Assembly: GCA_937991645.1 (NCBI GenBank)
Contig: CALKPL010000038.1
Location: 62,001-126,000, forward strand
From: UMGS1783 sp900555065
GTDB taxonomy: Bacteria > Bacillota > Clostridia > Oscillospirales > UMGS1783
Length of the DNA stretch: 64,000 nt
Direction: 5' to 3'
Position numbers and translations under genes: made by a program. Numbering within the stretch: the first letter of the stretch is position 1; each line of letters opens with the position of its first letter. Positions 44,292 to 53,060 of the stretch are shown piece by piece. A model generated the notes under the pieces. The model worked only from the letters and a program-made list of their open reading frames with translations. It was not told the origin of the DNA and ran no database searches.

Positions 44292-44687
44292 TTATATTTC
44301 GTCTTCCAATAATTGAACTTTTATTACATTTGATATTATCACAGGATATATGGTTAAAACTTCTCCTGAAAATGTTATTGAAATGGTATCTCCTACCTCT
44401 AAATCAGATGGAGAAATTTCTGTCCCTCTCCATGTGTAAGACGTTTCTTCCTTTATAGAAAAAGTAAACTCGCCCCTATAATTTATATCATTCGCTTCAA
44501 TTCCTTTGACAAGAAAATGTGTTTCATCCGCTTCTACGATGGTTGCATAAAATGTTTGCGTTTCATTATTCTGCGCTTCCGCTGAACGCTCAATTCTATC
44601 ATAGGCAACTTTATAGCCGATAAAGTAGCTTGTGATGGCAACGGCGATTAAAAGCAAAACGGAAACAGCAATGTATTTTTTCTTCAT
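44292..44687 (-). CDS. Signal-anchored small protein (DUF3221-like)
   Basis: 131 residues from ATG 44687 (AGAGGTG at 6 nt). Membrane helix about 6-27, then an OB-like beta domain (ATIVEADETHFLVKGIE, WRGTEISPSDLEVGDTISITFSGEV) resembling the DUF3221/YobA kind of small secreted protein. No lipobox Cys is seen, so it is a membrane-anchored form. Function unknown. Confidence 0.7.
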   Translation of the reverse strand: MKKKYIAVSVLLLIAVAITSYFIGYKVAYDRIERSAEAQNNETQTFYATIVEADETHFLVKGIEANDINYRGEFTFSIKEETSYTWRGTEISPSDLEVGDTISITFSGEVLTIYPVIISNVIKVQLLEDEI

Positions 44688-44941
44688 GTCCCACACCTCT
44701 GCACCATAGAGTAGTAGTTATTAGAGCCCCTCTCCAAGGGATGTGCTACGCTGTAAAGGATACTGCGGGTCACCAATCTTCTTGCCGTAGAAAACAGGCT
44801 CAATTTATTCAAATAGACCATTGTTTCCACAATACTATAACGGCGGAAACGCATCCTGTCATAAACCTCGCCGAACCAACCATCACTTTTTCATGACAAA
44901 TTCCTTTTTTACTGATTTTATTTTACCACAATTCCGAAAGT

Positions 44942-45268
44942 GTGAAAAGAGCTTGTTATATCTGCAATCTGATTGGCATGGCATTTCCCCATCTATCGTC
45001 TGCCATGGATCACTGCGTGTTCATCCAATTATCTCATCTTTTTCTAATGATTCTGGGCAACACCTTCACCCTTGGCGCAGTGAAAGAATTATCCCGAGGT
45101 TCCATTCCCTGTATTGCCGCCCACATGTTAATCGATACAGCGGCAGTTTCCATGCTTGTAGGAAGCGATTTGACAAAGGTAGCTGTGCTTGCCGGCGTGG
45201 AAATTGCGCTTTCTGTGATGACTGTGTACATATTCAGGTGCAGACAAAAGCGAAAAATCTATTCGTGA
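44942..45268 (+). pseudogene. Fragment of a CPBP-type membrane protease
   Basis: A 108-codon frame whose second half reads LGAVKELSRGSIPCIAAHMLIDTAAVSML plus a last hydrophobic segment, resembling the C-terminal motif and helices of CPBP intramembrane proteases. The catalytic EExxxR region is missing and there is no Shine-Dalgarno. A related string, TTATTAGAGCC, occurs on both sides (44718 and 45321). Confidence 0.5.
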
Positions 45269-45469
45269 ACCCCTTAGTGCAAAATAGCCACGTTGGCGCC
45301 TGGGGGTAATTTGTATCATTATTAGAGCCGTTTCTCAAGCGCACCATATATCTACAGGAATTTTACACAGATTTAAAGCAAATGCGGTAGACAATATCTG
45401 TATTCTCCTGTACAGTATAAAGGATAATATTATTCGGCGCTTATTCTGTGCCGCGAATAAAGAATGTGC

Positions 45470-45510
45470 GAGGGCGCCGGACTGTGGTCTGGCGCTTTGT
45501 TTTATTTAAG
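45470..45510 (+). terminator. Terminator upstream of the flavodoxin gene
   Basis: GCGCCGGA/TCTGGCGC-type stem (one G-U) around CTGTGG followed by TTTGTTTTATTT. It ends transcripts from the left or acts as an attenuator 55 nt before the flavodoxin gene. Confidence 0.7.
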
Positions 45511-45563
45511 CCTCGGATACGCGATTTACCTTTATGTAGATCCAGAAAGGAGAAAAACTGTCC

Positions 45564-46106
45564 ATGAACAGTATTATAATTTATGGCAGCCAATACGGCA
45601 GCACCCGCCGTTATGCCGAAAAACTTTCTGAACTGACCAGCATACCGGCAGTAAGTTTCAAGGAATCCCCCCACATCTCTGGTCAGGATACCATTATCTA
45701 TATGGGCGGCCTTTATGCCGGCGGGGTTCTTGGCCTTTCAAAAACACTACGCAGCATTTCGCCCCAAGAAATCAGACGCCTTTTTATCGTCACAGTAGGG
45801 CTTTCCGACCCATCGAAGCCTGAAACTACAGAAAATGTCCACAAATCTCTTCAAAAGCAGCTTTCTTCCGAATTGTTTCAGCATGCAAAGCTGTTTCATC
45901 TGAGGGGCGCAATGGATTACGGAGAACTCCATCTCGGGCACAGGACGGCTATGGCCTTGCTGTATCAATCGCTTCGACGGATGCCCAGTGAAAAATGGAC
46001 GGAAGAAGACCGCGCTCTGATGGATACCTATGGGAAACAGGTAGATTTTGTAGACTTTGAAGCATTGGAACCAGTCATCCGTGAACTGAATAAGGAGTCC
46101 ATATGA
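45564..46106 (+). CDS. Flavodoxin-domain protein
   Basis: 180 residues beginning MNSIIIYGSQYGSTRRYAEKL, the FMN phosphate-binding loop of flavodoxin_5/HemG-like proteins. GGLYAGGVLG and VTVGLSDP follow at the other flavin-contact positions. Likely a flavin-dependent redox protein. AGAAAGGAG precedes ATG 45564. It overlaps the next gene by 4 nt (three-gene operon with two membrane proteins). Confidence 0.85.
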   Translation: MNSIIIYGSQYGSTRRYAEKLSELTSIPAVSFKESPHISGQDTIIYMGGLYAGGVLGLSKTLRSISPQEIRRLFIVTVGLSDPSKPETTENVHKSLQKQLSSELFQHAKLFHLRGAMDYGELHLGHRTAMALLYQSLRRMPSEKWTEEDRALMDTYGKQVDFVDFEALEPVIRELNKESI

Positions 46107-46915
46107 AAAAGCACATAATAACAATCCTGAAGATACTTCTTATCGGTGTGGTCACCACGATTGTGCGCATTATAGGGCAGCTGTCCATCCCCGCGGGTGA
46201 ACAGACTGTTCTGGCGCCCAGCGTTTTCGCGGAAAACGGTACTATGCCCTTGGCCTTCACCGTCTACGGTATATTTGCCTATTCCCTGATTGCCTCTTTA
46301 TTCCTTCTGATTCGAAAGCAGATGTCCGGGAACCGAATTTTACAGGGCCTGAAATATGGGCTTCCCTGCTGTGCGGTGTGGAGCGTTTATCTTCTGGAGC
46401 CCCTCCCCCATGTGGCGCCGCTGGATAAGCTTACCTACCCTATTGTGGACAGCCTTGCGCTGATTATTATGGGTCTGCTGCTGGGATGGCTGTTTGGAAA
46501 TCCCGACTGTCCAAAACGTAAAAGAGAAATCTCCTCCACAATCCTGCCAATATCAGTTATTATCATCTACTTTTTTGCCGGACGCATGATACAATACCAA
46601 ATAGTCGGCATCTATTCCTCTTTTGACGCCCAGCCGGCGGAAACGCTGCTTTGGACCGTAATAACGGGCTTTGTAATTGCCTGTATCGTGGCATGGCTTT
46701 CCGAATATATAAAAGGGACCCAGCTCAAGCGTGCGCTTGTTCTGGGCGGACTGCTTTTCGGAGTGGATTTATTCCTGTTTAATTTCTTCATGCCGCTGGT
46801 ATTCGCCGCCGATATTCCCGATCTGATTCTCCGGATGCTGATCGATATTGCTGCGGTGACAATCGGTTGTCTGGTATTTCCAAAATCCGAATATATTGAG
46901 AGGAGACGCCGATGA
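46103..46915 (+). CDS. Polytopic membrane protein
   Basis: 270 residues with about seven or eight hydrophobic segments. No known motif except a Glu/Asp-poor membrane core. Starts within the flavodoxin stop (ATGA) and overlaps the next gene the same way, so the three act together. Role unknown. Confidence 0.7.
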   Translation: MKKHIITILKILLIGVVTTIVRIIGQLSIPAGEQTVLAPSVFAENGTMPLAFTVYGIFAYSLIASLFLLIRKQMSGNRILQGLKYGLPCCAVWSVYLLEPLPHVAPLDKLTYPIVDSLALIIMGLLLGWLFGNPDCPKRKREISSTILPISVIIIYFFAGRMIQYQIVGIYSSFDAQPAETLLWTVITGFVIACIVAWLSEYIKGTQLKRALVLGGLLFGVDLFLFNFFMPLVFAADIPDLILRMLIDIAAVTIGCLVFPKSEYIERRRR

Positions 46916-47325
46916 AAAAGAGCAAAGGTGCGCGCTTCGGTATCTGGCTGTTAAAGGTTCTGGTATCTTATACCGTCTTTATACTCCTGGGACTCCTTAT
47001 ATCCCTTATCCCCGCCGGAAATCTGGGGATTTCTGAAGAGATGTTTTATAATCTTCGGATGTTTTTCATGTTGTTCGGGCCTGTCTATCTGACCCTTATC
47101 GTCAAAATAATTTTGATCTTCATTCAGACTGCACAGGGTAAAAATAGCAACACAGCCGAAACTGGTCGGGGCGCAATTTTTGCGGTGACTGCTCTTCTTC
47201 TGCTAGCAAATCTTTCCAACACACAAACGGCTTCTGATCTTGCAGCCGGCATGGTAGAGGGCGATGGATTCAAAACGCTGGAACACAGCAAGCGATATTT
47301 TCTGAAGGGAAATCATTTCGGCTGA
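46912..47325 (+). CDS. Membrane protein, third gene of the flavodoxin operon
   Basis: 137 residues, basic N-terminus (MKKSKGARFG) and three membrane segments. No family recognised. It overlaps the upstream membrane-protein gene by 4 nt. A hairpin follows. Confidence 0.65.
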   Translation: MKKSKGARFGIWLLKVLVSYTVFILLGLLISLIPAGNLGISEEMFYNLRMFFMLFGPVYLTLIVKIILIFIQTAQGKNSNTAETGRGAIFAVTALLLLANLSNTQTASDLAAGMVEGDGFKTLEHSKRYFLKGNHFG

Positions 47326-47338
47326 CTGCAAAGCCAAA

Positions 47339-47371
47339 GGGAGAAGCTACTTCCTTACGTAGCCTCTCCCA
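47339..47371 (+). terminator. Hairpin after the flavodoxin operon
   Basis: GGGAGAAGCTA/TAGCCTCTCCC with one mismatch and a 10-nt loop. No long T-run. Confidence 0.6.
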
Positions 47372-47419
47372 AGCGATACCTTTAATTACTGAAATGCGAA
47401 TATCCATTCTGCGTTTATT

Positions 47420-48469
47420 TCATTGCTTTTCTTCTTTGTAAGCATGAAGAGTCATTTTGTCCTCTGCCTCCAGTTTGCTCATATCTCTGCATGCATTAAA
47501 AATATGATTTTTAAGTGTATTGGAAATTTCAACAGAAAACCAATGCTTATCCCCGTTATTATCAATGTAAAAAATATTGCGGAAAACATCACCTTCTAAA
47601 TCATGATCTTCCACAAAATACATCTGGTCTGTTTCCAGATCATGCAGAACACACGCACCAAATGCAGTCGGATTATAATCCTTGCCATCAATCGCACTAG
47701 CCAACTTTTGAATATATGTTGGAACTGACGATAGCTCCACCCAAAAAATATGTTCTTCATCAAAATTGTCACAATGTTCAATGCCATTAAATTTCAAATT
47801 CTCTTCCTCCCAACAAAGTTTATCATTTTCATGGGTCCGCTTTTTATTTTCTCTCGGAAAAGACTCAAAAACATGCGATCCTCGGAATTCATCCAAAATC
47901 TGCAATCTCTGCCTTAGTTCCCCGGCAATTTCGCTGAGAGATTCCCGTTTATGGAGCAATCGGTCCCGCAGCATATCTTTACATTCCTGCTCCAGTTTTG
48001 CTGTAAGAGTTTCATGGGTAACGCCTTTCTTCTCTGCTTTGCTTTTTAAGATGACATATCGAGAAGATACAAAGCCTTCTTCTGTGAAAGCTTTGTAAAT
48101 ACATCCGGCAATGTATTGCATGCGATCATATGCTTCTTGGCTTTCCTCCAGCGTCTTTCCGGTTACAAAATGAACGCTTTCATTTTTATTGTTTGCCGCA
48201 TCGCGGATCAGCAGATCCACTTCAAGGTAAATTCCTTCGCTGCCTCCCCACTGCGCATAGCAGATTATGTCCCGCATCTGAGGAAATAAGGGATACCGGT
48301 CGCTAAAATGGATGTCCATGGAGAGGTACTCATCTGGATAAATATTTTCTTCCTGCAGAAATGTTTCCAATTCCCGAAAAACATCTTCTGTTTTCCGCTG
48401 GCCCACATATTGGAGCATTCCTTTTTTATCCGGATGTGGTTCCCAAATTTCTGTTTCAATTCTGCTCAT
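47420..48469 (-). CDS. Hypothetical cargo protein, third gene of a coupled trio
   Basis: 349 residues from ATG 48469 (GGGGGA 8 nt upstream). The ATG overlaps the upstream stop (ATGA). Soluble and acidic, with a charged coiled stretch near 165-200 and a C-terminal domain with FNGIEHCDNFDEEHIFWVEL and GACVLHDLETDQMYFVEDHD. No family recognised. Confidence 0.6.
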   Translation of the reverse strand: MSRIETEIWEPHPDKKGMLQYVGQRKTEDVFRELETFLQEENIYPDEYLSMDIHFSDRYPLFPQMRDIICYAQWGGSEGIYLEVDLLIRDAANNKNESVHFVTGKTLEESQEAYDRMQYIAGCIYKAFTEEGFVSSRYVILKSKAEKKGVTHETLTAKLEQECKDMLRDRLLHKRESLSEIAGELRQRLQILDEFRGSHVFESFPRENKKRTHENDKLCWEEENLKFNGIEHCDNFDEEHIFWVELSSVPTYIQKLASAIDGKDYNPTAFGACVLHDLETDQMYFVEDHDLEGDVFRNIFYIDNNGDKHWFSVEISNTLKNHIFNACRDMSKLEAEDKMTLHAYKEEKQ

Positions 48470-48936
48470 AATGAAATCCCCCGTTCCCTTTCGTTTTTTG
48501 TAATCTGGTCGATAACAGTCGATTCGTAGCAATTCACATAAAAGTTGTAGTCATTCTGCCGGACAATGAAACGGATGTAAAATACATAGCCAGGCGTCTC
48601 CACTTTTGCGGCATAATTAACCGGATCACAATGGTGATAATCCAGCCTCAAATCGGGATTTAGCTGGCAAAAATCCGCCATCTCCCGAAAGCTGTGTAAA
48701 ACCGGATATTCGAAGTCGTTCCGGAAATAGTTAATTACATCATCAAGTGATTTCTTAAAGACGTCTGTATTTTTGCTTTCTTCCCCGGGAAACCATGAAG
48801 TATAGAACTCATTGCCATTCCGTCCAAAGTCTCCCCGCACGTAACCGATAAAGCACGCGGCACACGGATTTTTTACATCCAATCGAAAAACCAGTTCCTG
48901 CTCCGACGGATGCAACTCTTTAAGTCTGTATCTCAT
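48466..48936 (-). CDS. Hypothetical cargo protein, second gene of a coupled trio
   Basis: 156 residues from ATG 48936, which has AAAGGAG 7 nt upstream; it overlaps the first gene's end. Contains DVKNPCAACFIGYVRGDFGR and a C-terminal hydrophobic beta stretch. No family recognised with confidence. Confidence 0.6.
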   Translation of the reverse strand: MRYRLKELHPSEQELVFRLDVKNPCAACFIGYVRGDFGRNGNEFYTSWFPGEESKNTDVFKKSLDDVINYFRNDFEYPVLHSFREMADFCQLNPDLRLDYHHCDPVNYAAKVETPGYVFYIRFIVRQNDYNFYVNCYESTVIDQITKNERERGISL

Positions 48937-49252
48937 TTTCAAGCTCCTTTTCTACAATCGCTCCATTCTCATCCAAATGGTAATAGTAAAGTTTCTTTCC
49001 TTTGATTTTTCTGGCGGCGTCATTCTTATGGCGCTTTACATTTTCATAGTTTGTCAAGATATACGCTTCCCCTTCCACCTCATACCGGCCGGAAGGAAGC
49101 TTTCGCACATAAAAGAAAGCCCTGTTTCCAAACCCCAACAAGGGCTCAATCAGAAAATAAAACTTACCGCCTATTTTTTCATCAAAATCCTGCGCCAGAT
49201 AATACCCTTTTTTCGTTCGGTAATTTTTTACCGGCATTGTACCTGAGCCCAT
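48920..49252 (-). CDS. Hypothetical cargo protein, first gene of a coupled trio
   Basis: 110 residues; AGGAGGAG precedes ATG 49252. Beta-rich (GYYLAQDFDEKIGGKFYFLIEP) with a basic C-terminal half. Unknown. The three genes overlap end to start, which implies a shared function. Confidence 0.6.
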   Translation of the reverse strand: MGSGTMPVKNYRTKKGYYLAQDFDEKIGGKFYFLIEPLLGFGNRAFFYVRKLPSGRYEVEGEAYILTNYENVKRHKNDAARKIKGKKLYYYHLDENGAIVEKELENEIQT

Positions 49253-49282
49253 AATCTCCTCCTAATCTTCTAAATATTCAAT

Positions 49283-49453
49283 CTAACCGGCCAACTGAGA
49301 AGGCTTACCTTTCCAGGTCAGATATTTCCGGTTCATCGGAATATTGGTTGCGGGCGAATGCTGCCTCACTTTCACAAATCTCTGTTTCTGGATCTTCAAC
49401 ACTGCAGCGTCATTTCGTCTGCGCTGTGCGTACAAAAGAGAACGATTTTCCAT
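49283..49453 (-). CDS. Small basic ORF upstream of the trio
   Basis: 56 residues (MENRSLLYAQRRRNDAAVLK at the N-terminus, very basic) from ATG 49453. AGGAGG lies 11 nt upstream. Too short for usual ORF lists. The ribosome site and position 30 nt before the trio support translation; the function is unknown. Confidence 0.45.
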   Translation of the reverse strand: MENRSLLYAQRRRNDAAVLKIQKQRFVKVRQHSPATNIPMNRKYLTWKGKPSQLAG

Positions 49454-49587
49454 CTTGTTGTTTTCCTCCTGTCATTGTATTTGTGATTTTTTCTGTCACA
49501 GTTCAAAATCAGGCAACGGAACTCCCCCGTTAAAACGTCCAGTTTTCATTTACTACTTCCGAGACTACGCTGCCCATACCGCACTAC

Positions 49588-50202
49588 CTACGCCGTCATA
49601 TCAAACAATGTCAGTTGATAATAAGGTTCCGGATTCAATTCTTTTACGCGTTTTAAGCATTCCCTGATTGAATCGGCGTAAATGTCCGCCCTGCGGTAGC
49701 GTCTAAGGGTTACCAAATCATCCTTTCTCAGCGCGGTCTTCAGTTTGGAAACATATCCAATAACCGCGGAATAGTTAACCTGTTCCTTCTGCTTTTCACT
49801 CAATCCTTTTCCCTCTTTGAGAAGCGCCCGATACTCCTTATCCTTTTCGAATACAGCCAAAGCCGCCTTGGCGTTCTCCCGGATTTCCTCAGCTTTCGCC
49901 ATATAGCCCGGCGCTACCTCCGGTGGCAATTCTCGGGAATGGATGTCCGGCAACCCGCAGCCCAGCGCTTGGCACGCTGTCTCTATCTGTTTTTTACGCC
50001 ATATAATGTGGTTTCGGACAAGAGACAAACTTACCCCATCCGCATAGGAAGGATCACTGCCTCCCTCTTCGTAAAGATTTTGCCAGTGTTGATAACGCTC
50101 CTCACAGGACTTTATTGCTTCTAAGAGCAGATTGCTTTCCGGTCCGTCCCGTTTTTTTGCTGATATTTTCTTACTTGTTTTCTGATTGGTATTTTCATTC
50201 AT
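49588..50202 (-). CDS. Hypothetical mobile-element protein
   Basis: 204 residues, behind the TAAGGAGGAATT leader seen also at pcfJ. Helical and charged throughout; starts with a Lys/Ser-rich tail (MNENTNQKTSKKISAKKR) and has EERYQHWQNLYEEGGSDPSYADG. I have seen similar proteins only as unnamed element genes and cannot give a function. Confidence 0.62.
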   Translation of the reverse strand: MNENTNQKTSKKISAKKRDGPESNLLLEAIKSCEERYQHWQNLYEEGGSDPSYADGVSLSLVRNHIIWRKKQIETACQALGCGLPDIHSRELPPEVAPGYMAKAEEIRENAKAALAVFEKDKEYRALLKEGKGLSEKQKEQVNYSAVIGYVSKLKTALRKDDLVTLRRYRRADIYADSIRECLKRVKELNPEPYYQLTLFDMTA

Positions 50203-50273
50203 TTTTCAATTCCTCCTTAATCAATTTAAAAATGCAAGAAGAACTTAGGGGACTACCGGATTTTTTTCAAGAA

Positions 50274-50307
50274 AAAAGCACCCTGCTCTGCAGCAAGGTG
50301 CCCTTTT
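50274..50307 (-). terminator. Terminator after the 50469 gene
   Basis: Minus strand GCACCTTGCT/AGCAGGGTGC (one bulge) followed by TTTTTTC. Confidence 0.75.
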
Positions 50308-50468
50308 ATATGCCAATCACTTTCTTGACGAACTACATCCAAGCAATAGCTGAAGTCAAAATAAAGCTTTGTCTATACGTCTTTTTATAATCTCTTTCTT
50401 TAAGCGCTCGTGTCCGAAATCCTCAATGGTCTTGCGGGTTTTCTGCTGTTTTCGGCTTTACTATTCTT

Positions 50469-51470
50469 TCAAAACACCGTCAGCACATCTCCGTTCGCAG
50501 ATGAAAGACCGCCCCAGGTAAAGTCGAACCACTCCCGCATGGTGATATCTCCCCGGGAATAAAACACCTGAGCTTGTACGGTAATTGTTATTACCCCATT
50601 GGGGGACAGGGATTCCAAGTCCGCTACCAAGAGATTCCCGGCTGTATCATACCCATAAACCAGAAGCAACTGCTCTCCTCCCTCTGTGAGAATACTCACC
50701 TGTACAGTTTTTCCACTGTCGATTCTGGAATAAATTCCAGAAAGCTGAAGCAAGGGTGCGTTTGCCGCTGAGTATCGTTCATCTGGCCTTATACTGCATA
50801 CTGCCTCTTCAACTGGAAGAACCACTTCCCTACTTTTAGGCTCCCCTGACTCTGAGAAAGCAACCATACAGTCCCCGGGAATATTAAGATAGCATTTCTC
50901 TCCGATATACTCGTGTTCTGCTTCTTTCCAGTTTATTCCATCAAAAATATATGGAATTCCCTGAGCAGCAGAAATCCCAACCCAGCCGGCAAAAGAGCAA
51001 AAATAGTATTTTCCGTTATAATAGGCAAAGCCGGACTGCGTATTGCTAACGGCAGCCTCAATATTCCCGTACCGGACTGCCAGTTCACCTTTTATAAAAT
51101 TTTCCATTGGTTTTCCGTCTGGAATTCCATTGCGGTCATGGTCAATGTCCCATGGATAGGGATCCGCTCCGTTATTCAGTCCATCACCGTCCCAGTCAAG
51201 TTCCTGTTCGCTGTCCAACATCTGTTCTACGATATTCTTGTATTTCGGAGTCAAGCGGATTGAGATTTCAGCTTGGCTGGTTTCCGGATAGCTGATAAGG
51301 CCAATTCTTTCGGGAATACGAAACATAGCCAAAGAACCCACCAGTATTGTTACACCGATGAGGCACCCCAGGATTTTCGCCCATTGTTTCAGTTTATCTG
51401 TAGCATAAACCGGTTCACTCGTTACGCTTTTCCGCTTGATACGGGACCAGGGCACTTCTTTCTTTTTCAT
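50469..51470 (-). CDS. Membrane-anchored protein with Ca-binding-type DxDGDG repeat
   Basis: 333 residues. Basic N-terminus, membrane helix about 30-50. The exported part starts with a DWDGDGLNNGADPYPWDIDHD repeat (about 93-117), the calcium-binding type of thrombospondin type-3 or dockerin-like loops. A beta-rich remainder follows. The gene overlaps the upstream DUF6788-like gene by 4 nt. Function unknown; may be an envelope adhesin or inhibitor of the element. Confidence 0.68.
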   Translation of the reverse strand: MKKKEVPWSRIKRKSVTSEPVYATDKLKQWAKILGCLIGVTILVGSLAMFRIPERIGLISYPETSQAEISIRLTPKYKNIVEQMLDSEQELDWDGDGLNNGADPYPWDIDHDRNGIPDGKPMENFIKGELAVRYGNIEAAVSNTQSGFAYYNGKYYFCSFAGWVGISAAQGIPYIFDGINWKEAEHEYIGEKCYLNIPGDCMVAFSESGEPKSREVVLPVEEAVCSIRPDERYSAANAPLLQLSGIYSRIDSGKTVQVSILTEGGEQLLLVYGYDTAGNLLVADLESLSPNGVITITVQAQVFYSRGDITMREWFDFTWGGLSSANGDVLTVF

Positions 51471-51832
51471 TGATTTGCCCTCCTTTTTGAACCCATGGTT
51501 TTCAACCGTTCAAGTTCCCGTTCTATTTCCCGAATTTCTGCGGAAACCGCGTCGTATTTTTTATTAGCCTCTGTTTTCCGGATATATTCATCCCGGATTT
51601 TCTTTCCCAAGTATTTGTCCTTCAGCGCCCCGTTCTCATAATATCGATAATAGACGTTTGGTCCATGGAAAAATCCCGCCGCACACGCGGCACAGTTTGG
51701 CCGGCTGCAGCGTACAATCTTTGTAATAACCGTCCCGGTCAGTTCCGGATAATGATCCAGGCATGCCAGTTCTTCTTTTAACAGCATCAAATTGCTTTCC
51801 AGACATTCAATCATGCTTTCTGTATAGGTCAC
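51467..51832 (-). CDS. DUF6788-like protein
   Basis: 121 residues from GTG 51832 (AAAGGTGGG 6 nt upstream); longer upstream ATGs would cover that site. The core CSRPNCAACAAGFFHGPNVYYRYYENGALKDKYLG, with paired Cys and a HGP turn, is the DUF6788 pattern. A C-terminal coiled coil (AEIREIERELERL) follows. Often carried by phages and elements; role unknown. Confidence 0.78.
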   Translation of the reverse strand: MTYTESMIECLESNLMLLKEELACLDHYPELTGTVITKIVRCSRPNCAACAAGFFHGPNVYYRYYENGALKDKYLGKKIRDEYIRKTEANKKYDAVSAEIREIERELERLKTMGSKRRANQ

Positions 51833-52020
51833 GAGAATCCCACCTTTCTTTTTCCGCATCATGTATAGGTGGTTTTGATTTGTCAAGAAAATCATTCTTT
51901 GATGTTGAGCAGAATAATGCGTGTAATTCACCTTTACCTGAATATCAATCCGGGCATATTTTTTCTTTTGGGTTTCTGTTCATAAAATTATCATCCCTTT
52001 CTTAATTTTGGGTTCACAAA

Positions 52021-52046
52021 AGCCGATGAGATAATTCCCATCGGCT
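52021..52046 (-). terminator. Terminator after the AP2 pseudogene
   Basis: AGCCGATG/CATCGGCT around a 10-nt loop, with TTTTGTG on the minus strand. Confidence 0.65.
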
Positions 52047-52210
52047 GAAATCCTGGCAATTTATTTTTGGTTATCGTTCTAAATCCCTATGCTTTTCTTT
52101 GGGAAGCACATCTTTAATAATTCACCATTGCTCTAAAATACCCTTATGAATTCATTCCAAATTGTTTCAGTCTCATATATCTCTATCCTTGTCCACTTTC
52201 GTTTGCTCAT

Positions 52211-52260
52211 AAAAATACCCACTCATGTAGGATAATAAACCTACATGAGTGGGTATTTTG
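52211..52260. terminator. Perfect long hairpin
   Basis: 20-bp stem (52212-52231 with 52240-52259) around ATAATAAA, T-rich on both sides. Lies in the gap 51833-52347, where I find no gene. Confidence 0.9.
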
Positions 52261-52347
52261 TCACTATCCATTTTTACTGGATCTGTGCGTAATGTCAGTA
52301 AATAGGGCACCTTTTATTTTAAAATTCCTGCTTTTTGATTTTATCCA

Positions 52348-53003
52348 TCAGGAATGGTCGGAACTCTCCCGTTCCGGATAATACGTTTCTAAAAAACTGC
52401 CGAAATATTCAGCTTCTGCCTGCTTGCGGGCCGCAACAGCCTTCTCAAGCGTATCGTACCGGCCCAGGTAATAACGCTTGCCCTGGAATGTCAGCCGGGA
52501 AATCCATTTCTGATTTTCCCGGTCATAATAGACGCCTACAACACCGCTGCTGTTGCTGCTTGCTTTAGGAACGTTTCGAATCCTTGAAATCTGTGTGCCA
52601 CCCACATAGCCTGCCGCATTACGCATTTTCTTCACTTTCTGCGCCGTGGAACAGCCGCAGCTGCTGGTGGTTCCGGCGGTCAGAGAATCCATACGCACCA
52701 AAACAATATTGCCGCAGTCACACCGGCATTTTCAAAGAGGCGAACGGGTAGTTCCGTGCTGTACGATTTTCTGCGTTTTTTCCAATACGGTCAGCTGGCC
52801 AAACCGCCGGCCGATATATGACGACGCACGCCGACAGCCACAGCTTGTCGTATGGCCGCGCCTCAGGTTGCTTCCAGAAACATCTATAATTTTCCCACAA
52901 ACGCATTGGCACGTCCGTGAAGCGATGAGGAAACTTTATCCGAGCGATGTAATACCGTCAGCCAGCCAAATTGTTTACCTGTCAAATCGATCATTCGGCT
53001 CAT
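52348..53003 (-). pseudogene. AP2-domain protein gene with frameshift and stop
   Basis: GGAGGTG before ATG 53003 starts MSRMIDLTGKQFGWLTVLHR, the N-terminus of element-borne AP2 proteins. The reading then shifts by one base near 52890 into a Cys module (CQCVCGK, TTSCGCRR). It repeats the FGQLTVLEKT segment and meets a TGA near 52740, where Trp is expected before KCRCDCGN. The intact 117-codon end carries the AP2 domain (GVVGVYYDRENQKWISRL, YLGRYDTLEKAVAAR). So one frameshift and one nonsense change, plus an internal duplication of the Cys module. Confidence 0.75.
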
Positions 53004-53060
53004 TTCAAAGCACCTCCATCCAACCTGCGTTTCCTTAATCAAGCGAACATATTGTGAAGA

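Noticed and set aside
44821..45309. 162-codon plus-strand ORF
   Set aside because: Out-of-frame shadow of the CPBP-like fragment; low-complexity composition.
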